From assembly GCA_963709555.1 (NCBI GenBank), contig CAVPWR010000008.1:1-64000 (forward strand): DNA of 64,000 nucleotides. Reading direction: 5' to 3'. The DNA comes from Sulfurisoma sp963709555 (GTDB lineage: Bacteria > Pseudomonadota > Gammaproteobacteria > Burkholderiales > Rhodocyclaceae). The first letter of the stretch is position 1; each line of letters starts with the position of its first letter. The notes beneath the pieces were generated by a model that saw only the letters and a program-made list of their open reading frames with translations, made no database searches and was not told the DNA's origin. Positions 9,359-17,261 of this stretch are shown here, piece after piece. The position numbers and the translations under genes were made by a program.

Positions 9359-11728
9359 ATGCAGCATTTCCTGCGTGCGAACCTGATCTGGCTGGCCAGC
9401 TGCGCGCTGGCCAGTCCGCTTTGCGCCGCCGCCGAGGAGCCGCCTGCGCCCGGGCCGGTCATGCAACAGCCGTCCCCCGAGGAGACTTCCCTGGGGGCGC
9501 TGGTGGTGGATCCGGCCCTGCTTGCGCCCCTGCCGGAACCCGTACTGCGGGGAACGGGACGCATGCTGCCGCGCAGCCGCGATCCCCGCGAGAACTATCC
9601 GAACTTCATCGCGGCCGACCGCCTGCATGGCACCCAGGATGTCGACACCATCGCCGAAGGCCAGGTCGAGTTGCGCACGCTCGGCCGTTCTGTCGACGCC
9701 GACCACCTGATCTACCGGCCGAACGAGGACGAGGTCGAGGCCACCGGACATGTGCTCCTGCGCCGCGACGAGGATTTCATGCGCGGACCCAAGATGCGGC
9801 TGCGGCTGGAAGACAATATCGGCTACTTCGAACAGCCGCAATACTCGATCTCGCGCCTGGCGGTGGGGCAGACGCCAGCGTCGGGGAAGACGCCGGTGCC
9901 CGGTTCCGGCGAGGCGGAGCGCCTGAACTTCGAGGGCGAGGGGCTGTATCGCATGCAGAAGGCCACCTACAGCACCTGCAGCCCGCAGAGCCGCGACTGG
10001 TATGCCGAAGTCGATGAACTGTCGCTCGATTTCAACCGCGAGGTGGGCGAAGCGAAAAACGCCGTCGTGCGACTCGGCGGCGTGCCGATCCTCTACGCGC
10101 CGTGGATGTCCTTTTCGCTGAACAACGAGCGCAAGTCGGGCTTGCTGGCGCCCTCGCTCGGTTCGACCAGCCAGGGCGGCCTCGATTACACGCAGCCCGT
10201 GTACTGGAACATCGCGCCCAACATGGATGCGACCATCGCGCCGCGCTGGATCGAGCGTCGCGGCGTTCAGATCAACTCGGAGTTCCGCTATCTCGAGCCC
10301 AACTACAGCGGACAGATCGTCAACCAGTATCTGCCCAACGACAAGATCTATCGCGACGACCGCTACGCCTACACGGTGCAGCACAATCACAACCTCGGCC
10401 GCGGTTTCTCGGGCTTCGTGAACTACAGCGGCGTCTCCGACTCGCGCTATTTCGGCGACCTGTCGACGCGGCTGGCCCTAGTGACGCAGACCTACATGCT
10501 GCAGCAGGGGGGCGTCGCTTATTCCGGCGGCTGGTGGAACGCCAGCGTCACGGCGACGCGTTACGATGCGCCGCAGGATCACGGCCAGACGGTGCTGCCG
10601 GGGGTCTACAGCCGCTATCCCCAGGCGACGCTGACGGCCGGCCGGGCCGATCTGCCGCTCGGCGCCGCCTTTGCCTTCGGCGGCGAATATGTCGATTTCA
10701 CCCACCCCACGGCCGTCATCGGCCAGCGCTGGATGGCTTATCCGCAGATCTCGCTGCCGCTGCAGACCGCAGCGTTTTCGGTTACGCCGAAAGTCGGCGT
10801 GCACGCTTCGCGTTACATCCTCGACCGTCAGGCTGCCGGGGTGCCCAGCGAACTGACACGCAGCGTGCCCATCGCCAGCATAGACTCGACCGTGGTGCTG
10901 GAGCGCGACATCGAATGGCTGGGCCGGCAGGATGTGCTGCAGACGCTGGAGCCGCGCCTCTATTACGTGTATATCCCGAAACGGGACCAGGCGCAGATTC
11001 CGGTGTTCGACACGGCCGCTTTGGGTTATGGCTTCACGCAGGTCTTCACCGAAAATCGCTATGCCGGCTATGACCGCATCGGTGACGCCAACCAGCTCAC
11101 CCTGGCGGTCAGCTCGCGTCTGATCGATCCCGCGTCCGGACGTCAGGTGCTGACTGCAACGGTGGGCCAGCGCTACTACTTTGCCGACCAGACCGTGACG
11201 CTGCCGGGCGAAGTGCCTAACAAGTCGGGTACGGCGGACTTCCTGGCCGCAGTGGGCGGGCAGATCAGCGACAAGGCCGCCATCGACAGCAACCTGCAGT
11301 ACAACCCCCGCGACCACCGTACCGAAGTCTTCAACATCGGCGGGCGCTATCGGCCCGAGCCGGGCAAGGTGCTCAACGCCGCCTATCGCTATACCTACAA
11401 CCAGATCAGCCAGGTCGATGTCTCCGGCCAGTGGCCGGTGGGTGGCGGGTGGCATGGTGTCGGCCGCTACAATTACTCCATGCGCGACGGCCGCGTCGTC
11501 GAGTCCGTTGCCGGCGTCGAGTATGACGGCGGCTGCTGGCTGGCGCGCGCGGTGGTGCAGCGCATCGCCACGACGGAAAGCAACTCCAATTCGGCCTTCT
11601 TTTTCCAGATCGAACTCAACGGCTTCTCGCGCATAGGCTCGAACCCGCTGGAATTGCTGAAACGGAACATTCCCGGCTATGGCCGGGTTAACCAGCCTGT
11701 TGCCGACCCGGTGTTTGGCAGCTATTGA
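9359..11728 (+). CDS. lptD: LPS-assembly outer membrane protein LptD
   Basis: The 789-residue precursor begins with a signal peptide (FLRANLIWLASCALASPLCA). A jellyroll OstA-type domain follows around residues 90-200 (DTIAEGQVELRT, DHLIYRPNEDEVEATGHVLL), then a large beta-barrel rich in aromatic residues. LptD with the lipoprotein LptE inserts lipopolysaccharide into the outer leaflet of the outer membrane. Cysteines that could form the structural disulphides occur at YSTCSPQSRDW and near the C-terminus in DGGCWLARAV. The ATG at 9359 is the one that yields the signal peptide. The gene heads the plus-strand lptD-surA-pdxA-rsmA block. Confidence 0.95.
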   Translation: MQHFLRANLIWLASCALASPLCAAAEEPPAPGPVMQQPSPEETSLGALVVDPALLAPLPEPVLRGTGRMLPRSRDPRENYPNFIAADRLHGTQDVDTIAEGQVELRTLGRSVDADHLIYRPNEDEVEATGHVLLRRDEDFMRGPKMRLRLEDNIGYFEQPQYSISRLAVGQTPASGKTPVPGSGEAERLNFEGEGLYRMQKATYSTCSPQSRDWYAEVDELSLDFNREVGEAKNAVVRLGGVPILYAPWMSFSLNNERKSGLLAPSLGSTSQGGLDYTQPVYWNIAPNMDATIAPRWIERRGVQINSEFRYLEPNYSGQIVNQYLPNDKIYRDDRYAYTVQHNHNLGRGFSGFVNYSGVSDSRYFGDLSTRLALVTQTYMLQQGGVAYSGGWWNASVTATRYDAPQDHGQTVLPGVYSRYPQATLTAGRADLPLGAAFAFGGEYVDFTHPTAVIGQRWMAYPQISLPLQTAAFSVTPKVGVHASRYILDRQAAGVPSELTRSVPIASIDSTVVLERDIEWLGRQDVLQTLEPRLYYVYIPKRDQAQIPVFDTAALGYGFTQVFTENRYAGYDRIGDANQLTLAVSSRLIDPASGRQVLTATVGQRYYFADQTVTLPGEVPNKSGTADFLAAVGGQISDKAAIDSNLQYNPRDHRTEVFNIGGRYRPEPGKVLNAAYRYTYNQISQVDVSGQWPVGGGWHGVGRYNYSMRDGRVVESVAGVEYDGGCWLARAVVQRIATTESNSNSAFFFQIELNGFSRIGSNPLELLKRNIPGYGRVNQPVADPVFGSY

Positions 11729-11747
11729 TTACAGGAGGATGCACGCA

Positions 11748-13079
11748 ATGCGTGTCCCAGCTTGGCTAGTCGGTTTATTCGTCGCAGTCGCCGTCCCCGC
11801 CGTGGAAGCGCAGCCGCGCGCGGCCCAGCCGATCGAAGTCGATCGCGTCGTCGCCGTGGTCAATGACGAGGCGATCACCCTGCACGAGCTGCGTTCACGC
11901 TCGACGGTGGTGCTGCGGCAGCTGAAAGCGCAGGGCACGCCGCTGCCGCCGCGCGACGTGCTGGAAAAGCAACTGCTCGAGCGCATGATCATCGACCGCG
12001 TGCAGATCCAGTTCGCCAAGGAAACCGGCATGCGCATCGCCGACGGCGAGGTCGACGCGGCGCTGCGCCGCATCGCCGACAGCAACCGCATGTCGGCTGC
12101 CGAGTTCAAGGCGGCGCTTGAACGCGACGGCATTGCCTGGGCCAAGTTCCGCGAGGATATCCGCGAGGAGATGACCATCGCGCGGCTGCGCGAGCGCGAG
12201 GTCGACAATCGCATCATCATTTCCGAGGGTGAGATCGACAACTACCTGTCCAGCGCGGAAGCGCAGGGCGGCGGCGGCAACCAGTTGGTGCACCTGGCCC
12301 ACATCATCATCCGCGTGCCGGAGCAGGCGACGCCGCAGCAGTTGGCCAAGATCGGTGCCCGCGCCGAGCAGGCCTTGCAACAGATTCGTGCCGGGGAGGA
12401 CTTCGCCAAGGTGGCGGCGGTTTTTTCGGATGCGCAGGACGCGCTCACGGGCGGTTCGATGGGGGCGCGGCCGGCCGATCGTCTGCCGAGTCTTTACGCC
12501 GACGCGGCGAAGAATCTCAAGCCGGGCGAGGCGAGCGGCCTGCTGCGCAGCCCGGCGGGTTTCCACATCGTCAAGCTGCTCGGCCGCCAGGGCGGCACGT
12601 TGGCCGCGCCGGTGCTGCTCCAGACCCACGCCCGCCATATCCTGATCAAGGTGAACGAGTTGGTATCCGGGGCCGAGGCGAAGCGCAAGCTGGTCGGACT
12701 CAAGGAGCGCCTCGACAATGGCGGCGATTTCGCCGAACTGGCGCGGCTGCATTCCAACGACCTCTCGGCCTCCAAGGGCGGCGACCTCGGCTGGCTGTAC
12801 CAGGGTGACACCGTTCCGGATTTCGAAAAGGCCATGGATGCGCTGAAGATCAATGAAGTCAGCCAGCCGGTGCAGTCACCCTTCGGCTTCCACCTGATCC
12901 AGGTGCTCGAGCGCCGTACCGAGGAGGCCTCGCCCGAGCGCCGCCGCCTGGTTGCCCGCGCCGCGCTGCGCGAGCGCAAGGCCGACGAGGCCTACCAGGA
13001 CTGGATCCGCCAGATGCGCGACCGCGCCTACGTCGAATACCGCCTCGAAGAGCGACAGGGATCGCGGCCAGCACGGTGA
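11748..13079 (+). CDS. surA: Periplasmic chaperone/peptidyl-prolyl isomerase SurA
   Basis: The 443-residue protein has a signal peptide, a SurA N-terminal chaperone domain (VDRVVAVVNDEAITLHELRSR) and two parvulin domains. These lie roughly at residues 170-270 (HLAHIIIRVPE, GGSMGARPADRLP) and 285-385 (ARHILIKVNELVS, KGGDLGWL). SurA escorts outer-membrane proteins such as LptD across the periplasm. The ATG at 11748 is preferred over that at 11739 because the AGGAGG at 11733-11738 lies 9 bp before it but directly abuts the earlier one. It follows lptD by 19 bp. Confidence 0.95.
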   Translation: MRVPAWLVGLFVAVAVPAVEAQPRAAQPIEVDRVVAVVNDEAITLHELRSRSTVVLRQLKAQGTPLPPRDVLEKQLLERMIIDRVQIQFAKETGMRIADGEVDAALRRIADSNRMSAAEFKAALERDGIAWAKFREDIREEMTIARLREREVDNRIIISEGEIDNYLSSAEAQGGGGNQLVHLAHIIIRVPEQATPQQLAKIGARAEQALQQIRAGEDFAKVAAVFSDAQDALTGGSMGARPADRLPSLYADAAKNLKPGEASGLLRSPAGFHIVKLLGRQGGTLAAPVLLQTHARHILIKVNELVSGAEAKRKLVGLKERLDNGGDFAELARLHSNDLSASKGGDLGWLYQGDTVPDFEKAMDALKINEVSQPVQSPFGFHLIQVLERRTEEASPERRRLVARAALRERKADEAYQDWIRQMRDRAYVEYRLEERQGSRPAR

Positions 13080-13083
13080 CCCC

Positions 13084-14025
13084 ATGAGCCCGCCCGTCAT
13101 CGCGGTCACCTCGGGCGAGCCGTCGGGGATCGGCCCCGACATCTGCCTGGCGCTGGCCCGCAAGCCGTTCCCGGCCCACCTGGTCGTCATCGGTGACCAT
13201 GAGTTGTTACAGGCGCGGGCGCGCGAACTCGGCACGAGCTGCGACGGCCTCGACATCCGCCACGTGCCGCTGCGCGCACCCTGCGCGGCCGGCAGGCTCG
13301 ACCCCGCCAACGCACCTTACGTGCTCGAACTGCTCGACGTCGCCTTGAGCGGCTGCCGCTCCGGCGAGTTCGCGGCGATGGTCACCGCGCCGGTGCACAA
13401 GGGCGTCATCAACGACGCCGGCATCGCCTTCACCGGCCACACCGAATACCTCGCCGAGAAGACCGGAACGCCGCGCGTCGTCATGATGCTTGCCGGCGCC
13501 GGGTTGCGCGTGGCCCTGGCGACGACCCACCTGCCGCTGAAGGACGTGGCCGCGGCGATCACGCCGCTGGAACTGGAAACGACCATCCGCATCCTCCATA
13601 CCGATCTGCGCCGCAAATTCGGCTTCGCCCTGCCGCGCATCCTCGTTGCCGGCCTCAATCCCCACGCGGGCGAGGGCGGCCACATGGGACGCGAGGAGAT
13701 CGAGGTGATCTCGCCGGTACTGGAGAAGCTTCGCGCCGAGGGCATGGACCTGGTCGGCCCGCTGCCGGCCGACACGCTGTTCACCAGGAACGTGCTGGCC
13801 GGCTCGCATGCGCAGCTGGCGATGTACCACGACCAGGGCCTTGCCGTGCTCAAGTATGCGGCCTTCGACGAGGGCATCAACGTCACGCTGGGCCTGCCCA
13901 TCATTCGCACCTCGGTCGACCACGGCACGGCGCTCGACCTTGCCGGCTCTGGCCGCGCATCGCCGACGAGCCTGTTCGCTGCGGTCGATGCGGCCATCGA
14001 CATGGCGAAGCGACGCGCGGCATGA
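13084..14025 (+). CDS. pdxA: 4-hydroxythreonine-4-phosphate dehydrogenase
   Basis: The 313-residue enzyme oxidises 4-phosphohydroxy-L-threonine in the DXP-dependent pathway to pyridoxal 5'-phosphate. The N-terminal TSGEPSGIGP, the HKGVINDAGIAFTGHTEYLAE region and the metal-ligand histidines in NPHAGEGG and MYHDQGLAVLKY are all present. The start at 13084 lies 4 bp after surA, and the end overlaps rsmA in an ATGA arrangement, so the genes are co-translated. The order surA-pdxA-rsmA matches that of many gamma- and betaproteobacteria; the apaG and apaH genes that follow in E. coli are absent here. Confidence 0.95.
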   Translation: MSPPVIAVTSGEPSGIGPDICLALARKPFPAHLVVIGDHELLQARARELGTSCDGLDIRHVPLRAPCAAGRLDPANAPYVLELLDVALSGCRSGEFAAMVTAPVHKGVINDAGIAFTGHTEYLAEKTGTPRVVMMLAGAGLRVALATTHLPLKDVAAAITPLELETTIRILHTDLRRKFGFALPRILVAGLNPHAGEGGHMGREEIEVISPVLEKLRAEGMDLVGPLPADTLFTRNVLAGSHAQLAMYHDQGLAVLKYAAFDEGINVTLGLPIIRTSVDHGTALDLAGSGRASPTSLFAAVDAAIDMAKRRAA

Positions 14026-14825
14026 GCGAACATCAAGGGCATACGGCGCGCAAGCGCTTTGGCCAGAACTTTCTCGTTTCACCCGGGATCGTCCGCAAGA
14101 TCATCGGGGCCATCGCGCCGAAGCCGGCGGATCTCGTCGTCGAGATCGGGCCGGGGCTGGGCGCGCTGACCGCGCCGCTGCTCGAATGCGTCGATCACCT
14201 GCACGTCGTCGAGATCGACCGCGACTTGATCGCGCGACTGAAGACGACCTATCCGCCGGAGCGCCTGACCATCCACGAGGGTGATGCGCTGGAATTCGAC
14301 TTCGCCACCCTCGGTTCCCAGCTGCGCATCGTCGGCAACCTGCCCTACAACATCTCGACGCCGCTGCTGTTCCACCTGGCCGCATACGCCGGTCGGGTGC
14401 GCGACATGCACTTCATGCTGCAGAAGGAGGTCGTCGATCGCATGGTGGCCGAGCCCGGTGGCAGCGATTACGGCCGGTTGTCGGTGATGCTGCAGTACCG
14501 CTTCGAGATGGAGCGGCTGTTCGTGGTGCCGCCGGGCGCCTTCAATCCGGCGCCCAAGGTCGATTCCGCCATCGTGCGGCTGATTCCGAGAAAACTTATG
14601 CGTAGCGGTATCCCTGGGGACGGCGCTGGCGCCACGGCAATGAGCGAGGAAACCTTCGCCCGCGTGGTGACCGCGGCCTTCTCGCAGCGGCGCAAGATGC
14701 TGCGCAACACCCTGCGTGAGCTGATCGGCGAGGACGGCCTGGCCGCGCTCGGCATCAAGCCGACCGCACGGGCCGAGGAGCTCAGCGTCGCCGACTACGT
14801 GCGGCTCGCCGACGCGCTGACGTAA
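14022..14825 (+). CDS. rsmA: 16S rRNA (adenine1518/1519-N6)-dimethyltransferase
   Basis: RsmA (KsgA) dimethylates two adjacent adenines in the 3' hairpin of 16S rRNA late in small-subunit assembly. The GQNFLV start region, the SAM-binding EIGPGLGALTAPLLE and the catalytic NLPYNIS are intact in this 267-residue protein. A stretch encoding SGIPGDGAGATAMS near residues 194-207 has no counterpart that I recall in E. coli KsgA. It coincides with a copy of the short dispersed repeat described elsewhere in this annotation (14607-14638), so it looks like an in-frame insertion in a surface loop before the conserved FSQRRKMLRNTL segment. Confidence 0.95.
   Translation: MSEHQGHTARKRFGQNFLVSPGIVRKIIGAIAPKPADLVVEIGPGLGALTAPLLECVDHLHVVEIDRDLIARLKTTYPPERLTIHEGDALEFDFATLGSQLRIVGNLPYNISTPLLFHLAAYAGRVRDMHFMLQKEVVDRMVAEPGGSDYGRLSVMLQYRFEMERLFVVPPGAFNPAPKVDSAIVRLIPRKLMRSGIPGDGAGATAMSEETFARVVTAAFSQRRKMLRNTLRELIGEDGLAALGIKPTARAEELSVADYVRLADALT
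14607..14638 (+). repeat. Dispersed short repeat (family A) inside rsmA
   Basis: The 32-bp block GGTATCCCTGGGGACGG plus CGCTGGCGCCACGGC recurs in reverse orientation at 30378-30409 with two substitutions. The core GGCGCTGGCGC also occurs at 17238, 32043, 46498, 56041 and 57678. Here it is in frame within rsmA. Confidence 0.75.
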
Positions 14826-14871
14826 ACGCAGAACGGCTCGCCGAAGCGCGCCGCCGCCATCTGTTCCTGCC

Positions 14872-15069
14872 TTATTCCGCTGTCTTTTTTATCGGGCAGG
14901 TGTTCATGCCGAGGATGGGATAGACGGGGCAGAAGCCGATGGCACCCGTGGCGAGGGGGACGAGGCCGATCCAGGCCCAAACCGGGCCGCCCATGACGGC
15001 CCAGCCAATCAAGCCAAGGCCTGCGCCAATGCGAGCGATGCGGTCGATGCCGCCGACATTAAGTTTCAT
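14872..15069 (-). CDS. DUF2892 (YgaP-type) small membrane protein
   Basis: The 65-residue protein starts MKLNVGGIDRIARIGAG, has one or two hydrophobic helices with a GWAVMGGPVWAWIGLVPLATGAIGF core, and ends CPVYPILGMNTCPIKK. This is the pattern of the DUF2892 inner-membrane domain, which is also the C-terminal part of the YgaP rhodanese. The ATG at 15069 is preceded by GAGGAG at good spacing. It lies just downstream of the Crp/FNR regulator on the same strand, a pairing that suggests regulation by that protein. The molecular role of the family is not established. Confidence 0.85.
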   Translation of the reverse strand: MKLNVGGIDRIARIGAGLGLIGWAVMGGPVWAWIGLVPLATGAIGFCPVYPILGMNTCPIKKTAE

Positions 15070-15144
15070 ATGAGTTCTCCTCGGGGTTGTGAGTACGACG
15101 GAATGCATTACAGCATGGCCCGAGCCTTGCGTCTGTAACCAAAG

Positions 15145-15795
15145 TTACGCAGCGATGCGGCGCAGTCCGGCGGGATCGAGAATCGCGATGTGCTCGCGGC
15201 TCAGTTGCACCAGTCCCTGCTCGGCGAAGCCCTTGAGCAGGCGGCTGACCATCTCGCGCACACTGCCCAGATCGTCGGCCAGTTGCTGGTGCGTGGCCCG
15301 TACCACCTGGCCCTTGCCCAGCAGCAGGCTGGCCAGGCGCTGGTCCAGCTTGTGGAACGCCACTTCCTCGACCAGCTGCATCAGCTCGGCGATGCGCTCC
15401 GCGAACAGGTGGAAGACGAAATCGCGGAAACCCGGCTGCCCCAGCAGTTCGTCGAACAGCGGTCGCGGCAGCAGCGCCAGCGTGGTGTCGCTGGTGGCGA
15501 TGCCGCGGGCATTGTATTCGGCGCGACCGAGCAGGCAGCTCGAGCTGATGATGCATGATTCGCCCGGCAGCACGCGGTAGAGCGGCAGTTCGCGGCCGTT
15601 GGCGGCGGGTTTGGTGACGCGGATGGCGCCCGTGATGACGAAGGGAAAGCCCTGGCAGGGCTGGTGCTCGTCGAACACTACGGCGCCTGCCGTTATCGCG
15701 ATCTGTTGCACCTGCGCCAGTACCCGCTGTCGCAGTGCCGGCGGTAGGGCTGCCAGCACCGGGTACAGATCCTCGAGCGCGCTTGCCTGGCTCAC
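15145..15795 (-). CDS. Crp/FNR-family transcriptional regulator
   Basis: The 216-residue protein has an N-terminal cyclic-nucleotide-binding-like beta roll (FPFVITGAIRVTK, YRVLPGESCIISSSCLL) and a C-terminal winged helix. The recognition segment reads THQQLADDLGSVREMVSRLLKGF. It lacks the four-cysteine N-terminal cluster of oxygen-sensing FNR, so a DNR/Crp-like sensor is more likely; the effector is unknown. The GTG start at 15795 overlaps the xth stop as GTGA, giving translational coupling. The DUF2892 gene downstream is a plausible target. Confidence 0.85.
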   Translation of the reverse strand: MSQASALEDLYPVLAALPPALRQRVLAQVQQIAITAGAVVFDEHQPCQGFPFVITGAIRVTKPAANGRELPLYRVLPGESCIISSSCLLGRAEYNARGIATSDTTLALLPRPLFDELLGQPGFRDFVFHLFAERIAELMQLVEEVAFHKLDQRLASLLLGKGQVVRATHQQLADDLGSVREMVSRLLKGFAEQGLVQLSREHIAILDPAGLRRIAA

Positions 15796-16557
15796 CGCAA
15801 CTCGGCGATCACCGGGGCGTGGTCGGACGGACGCTCCAGCTTGCGCGGCGCCTTGTCGATGCTGCAGGCGATGCATGTCGCGGCCAGCGGCGGCGACAGC
15901 AGCACGTGGTCGATGCGCAGGCCGAGGTTGCGGCGGAAGCCCATCATGCGGTAGTCCCACCACGAGAAGCTCTTTCTCCGGCTGCTCGAACAGGCGGAAG
16001 GCATCGGTCAGGCCGAGGTCGAGCAGCGCGCGGAAGGCCGCCCGTTCGGGCTCGGAGCAAAGTATCCGGCCCTGCCATGCGACCGGGTCATGTACGTCGC
16101 GGTCGTCGGGGGCGATGTTGTAGTCGCCGAGCAGGGCCAGCTGCGGGTGGCGGGCCAGTTCGCCGCGCAGCCAGCCGGTCAGGGCCGCCAGCCACTTGAG
16201 CTTGTAGTCGTACTTGTCCGAGCCGACCTCCTGGCCGTTGGGGAAGTAGCCGCAGATCAAGCGCATATCGCCAACGGTGGCGGCGATCACGCGCTTTTGC
16301 GGATCTTCGAAACCGGGTATGTCGCGGCTGACGTCGGTGAGTTCGTGGCGGGCGAGGATGGCTACGCCGTTGTAGGTCTTCTGGCCGCTGAACGCGACGC
16401 GATAACCGGCAGCCTCGATTTCCGCCACGGGGAATGCCTTGTCCTCGAGCTTGAGTTCCTGCAGGCACAGCGCATCGGGCTGCGCCGTCGCCAGCCAGTC
16501 GAGGACGTGCGGCAGGCGCACTTTGAGTGAATTGACGTTCCAGGTGGCGAGCTTCAT
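15792..16557 (-). pseudogene. xth: Exodeoxyribonuclease III, frame broken by +1 (likely intact in vivo)
   Basis: The N-terminal three quarters (MKLATWNVNSLKVRLPHVLDWL, LQELKLED, the YNGVAILAR region and LLGDYNIAPDDRDVHDP) are clearly ExoIII, a Mg-dependent AP endonuclease and 3'-5' exonuclease of base-excision repair. Near 15972 the frame shifts by one base, and the next frame continues with SFSWWDYRMMGFRRNLGLRIDH and ends PSDHAPVIAEL, the expected C-terminus. The span is 766 bp, that is 765 + 1, so removing one base gives a normal 254-residue enzyme. The start ATG overlaps the stop of a repeat-derived leader ORF upstream. The stop overlaps the Crp/FNR start. Confidence 0.85.
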
Positions 16558-16641
16558 GGCGGAGCCGGGCCGTCCCAATCCGGCAGGCGCCCCCTCCGGG
16601 GGCAGCGAGCGTGTTTGCGAGCGTGAGGGAGCTTCATGGCG
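16549..16641 (-). repeat. GC-rich leader repeat (family B) with 13-bp flanking direct repeats, upstream of xth
   Basis: GAGCTTCATGGCG occurs at 16549-16561, covering the xth start, and again exactly at 16629-16641. Between them, read on the minus strand, lies the GC-rich element CTCACGCTCGC ... CGCTGCCCCC ... GGGGGCGCC ... GACGGCCCGG. The duplicated copy provides an ATG (16637) that opens a 27-codon ORF ending in TGA at 16556-16554, overlapping the xth ATG as ATGA. Related elements sit at 47129-47193, 49487-49573 and 63863-63940. Confidence 0.75.
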
Positions 16642-16706
16642 CGGATGATACCCGACCGCGGTGCGCCTATAATCGGCGCAAAGGGTGCGACATACGGAGG
16701 TGCAGC

Positions 16707-16895
16707 ATGTTCGATTCACCTTTCACCTATTGCCCGAGGTGCGGAGAGATGGTGCTGCTGGACCAGACGCAGCGCGAGTGCGCCGCTGAACATCGCTGTG
16801 GAGATATCGAATGCCCCCTTGGCGAGATCTTCAGCGGAATCGATTTCGAAGGAGTGCCGCCGTGCAAGGAACCCGAGGATGAACGACGCCAGTAA
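16707..16895 (+). CDS. Small zinc-ribbon-like conserved protein
   Basis: The 62-residue protein starts MFDSPFTYCPRCGEMVLLDQ and contains CxxC (CPRC) followed by C-x6-C and further cysteines in HRCGDIECPL. This resembles a small metal-binding ribbon. A good Shine-Dalgarno, GGAGG, precedes the ATG by 8 bp. It overlaps the PilZ gene downstream by 17 bp, so the two are probably co-translated. I do not recognise a defined family and propose no function beyond likely zinc binding. Confidence 0.7.
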   Translation: MFDSPFTYCPRCGEMVLLDQTQRECAAEHRCGDIECPLGEIFSGIDFEGVPPCKEPEDERRQ

Positions 16896-17244
16896 TCGCC
16901 GCCAGTTCTGGCGCGCAGCATTCGATTCCACCGTGCGCCTCACGACCGATAACGGTACGGTCGATGCGAAGCTGGTCGATATTTCGCTGAAGGGCGCCCT
17001 GCTCGAGGTGCCCGGCCGCTGGCACGGCCGCATCGGGGATCCTTGCCATGTCAAGCTGCATCTCGCCGAAGGCGTGGTCATCGCCATGTGGGGGCAGGTC
17101 GCACACCTCGATGGGCAGCACATCGGCGTCCGCGGCGAGAGCATCGACATCGACAGCATCACCCACCTGCGCCGCCTGGTCGAGCTCAACAGCGGCGACG
17201 CGGCGCTGCTCGAGCGCGAATTGCAGTTGCTGCTGGCGCCGTAG
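16879..17244 (+). CDS. PilZ-domain protein (c-di-GMP effector)
   Basis: The 121-residue protein is a single PilZ domain with the two c-di-GMP-binding signatures: RQFWR (RxxxR) near residue 9 and DISLKG (D/NxSxxG) near residue 37. It would bind c-di-GMP and pass the signal to a partner, for example in motility or adhesion. The window also has an HD-GYP protein at its left edge, but the two are unlinked. Its last proline codon and its TAG stop lie within a copy of dispersed repeat A (17238-17261), so the native C-terminus may have been changed by that repeat. Confidence 0.85.
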   Translation: MNDASNRRQFWRAAFDSTVRLTTDNGTVDAKLVDISLKGALLEVPGRWHGRIGDPCHVKLHLAEGVVIAMWGQVAHLDGQHIGVRGESIDIDSITHLRRLVELNSGDAALLERELQLLLAP

Positions 17245-17261
17245 CGCCAGCGCCGACTTTT
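17238..17261. repeat. Dispersed short repeat (family A) between PilZ gene and prlC
   Basis: GCCGTAGCGCCAGCGCCGAC followed by TTTT. It carries the PilZ stop codon and touches the prlC stop, so it lies exactly between two convergent genes and leaves no separate terminator. The same core lies at 32043, 46498 and 56041 in the opposite orientation. Confidence 0.75.
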
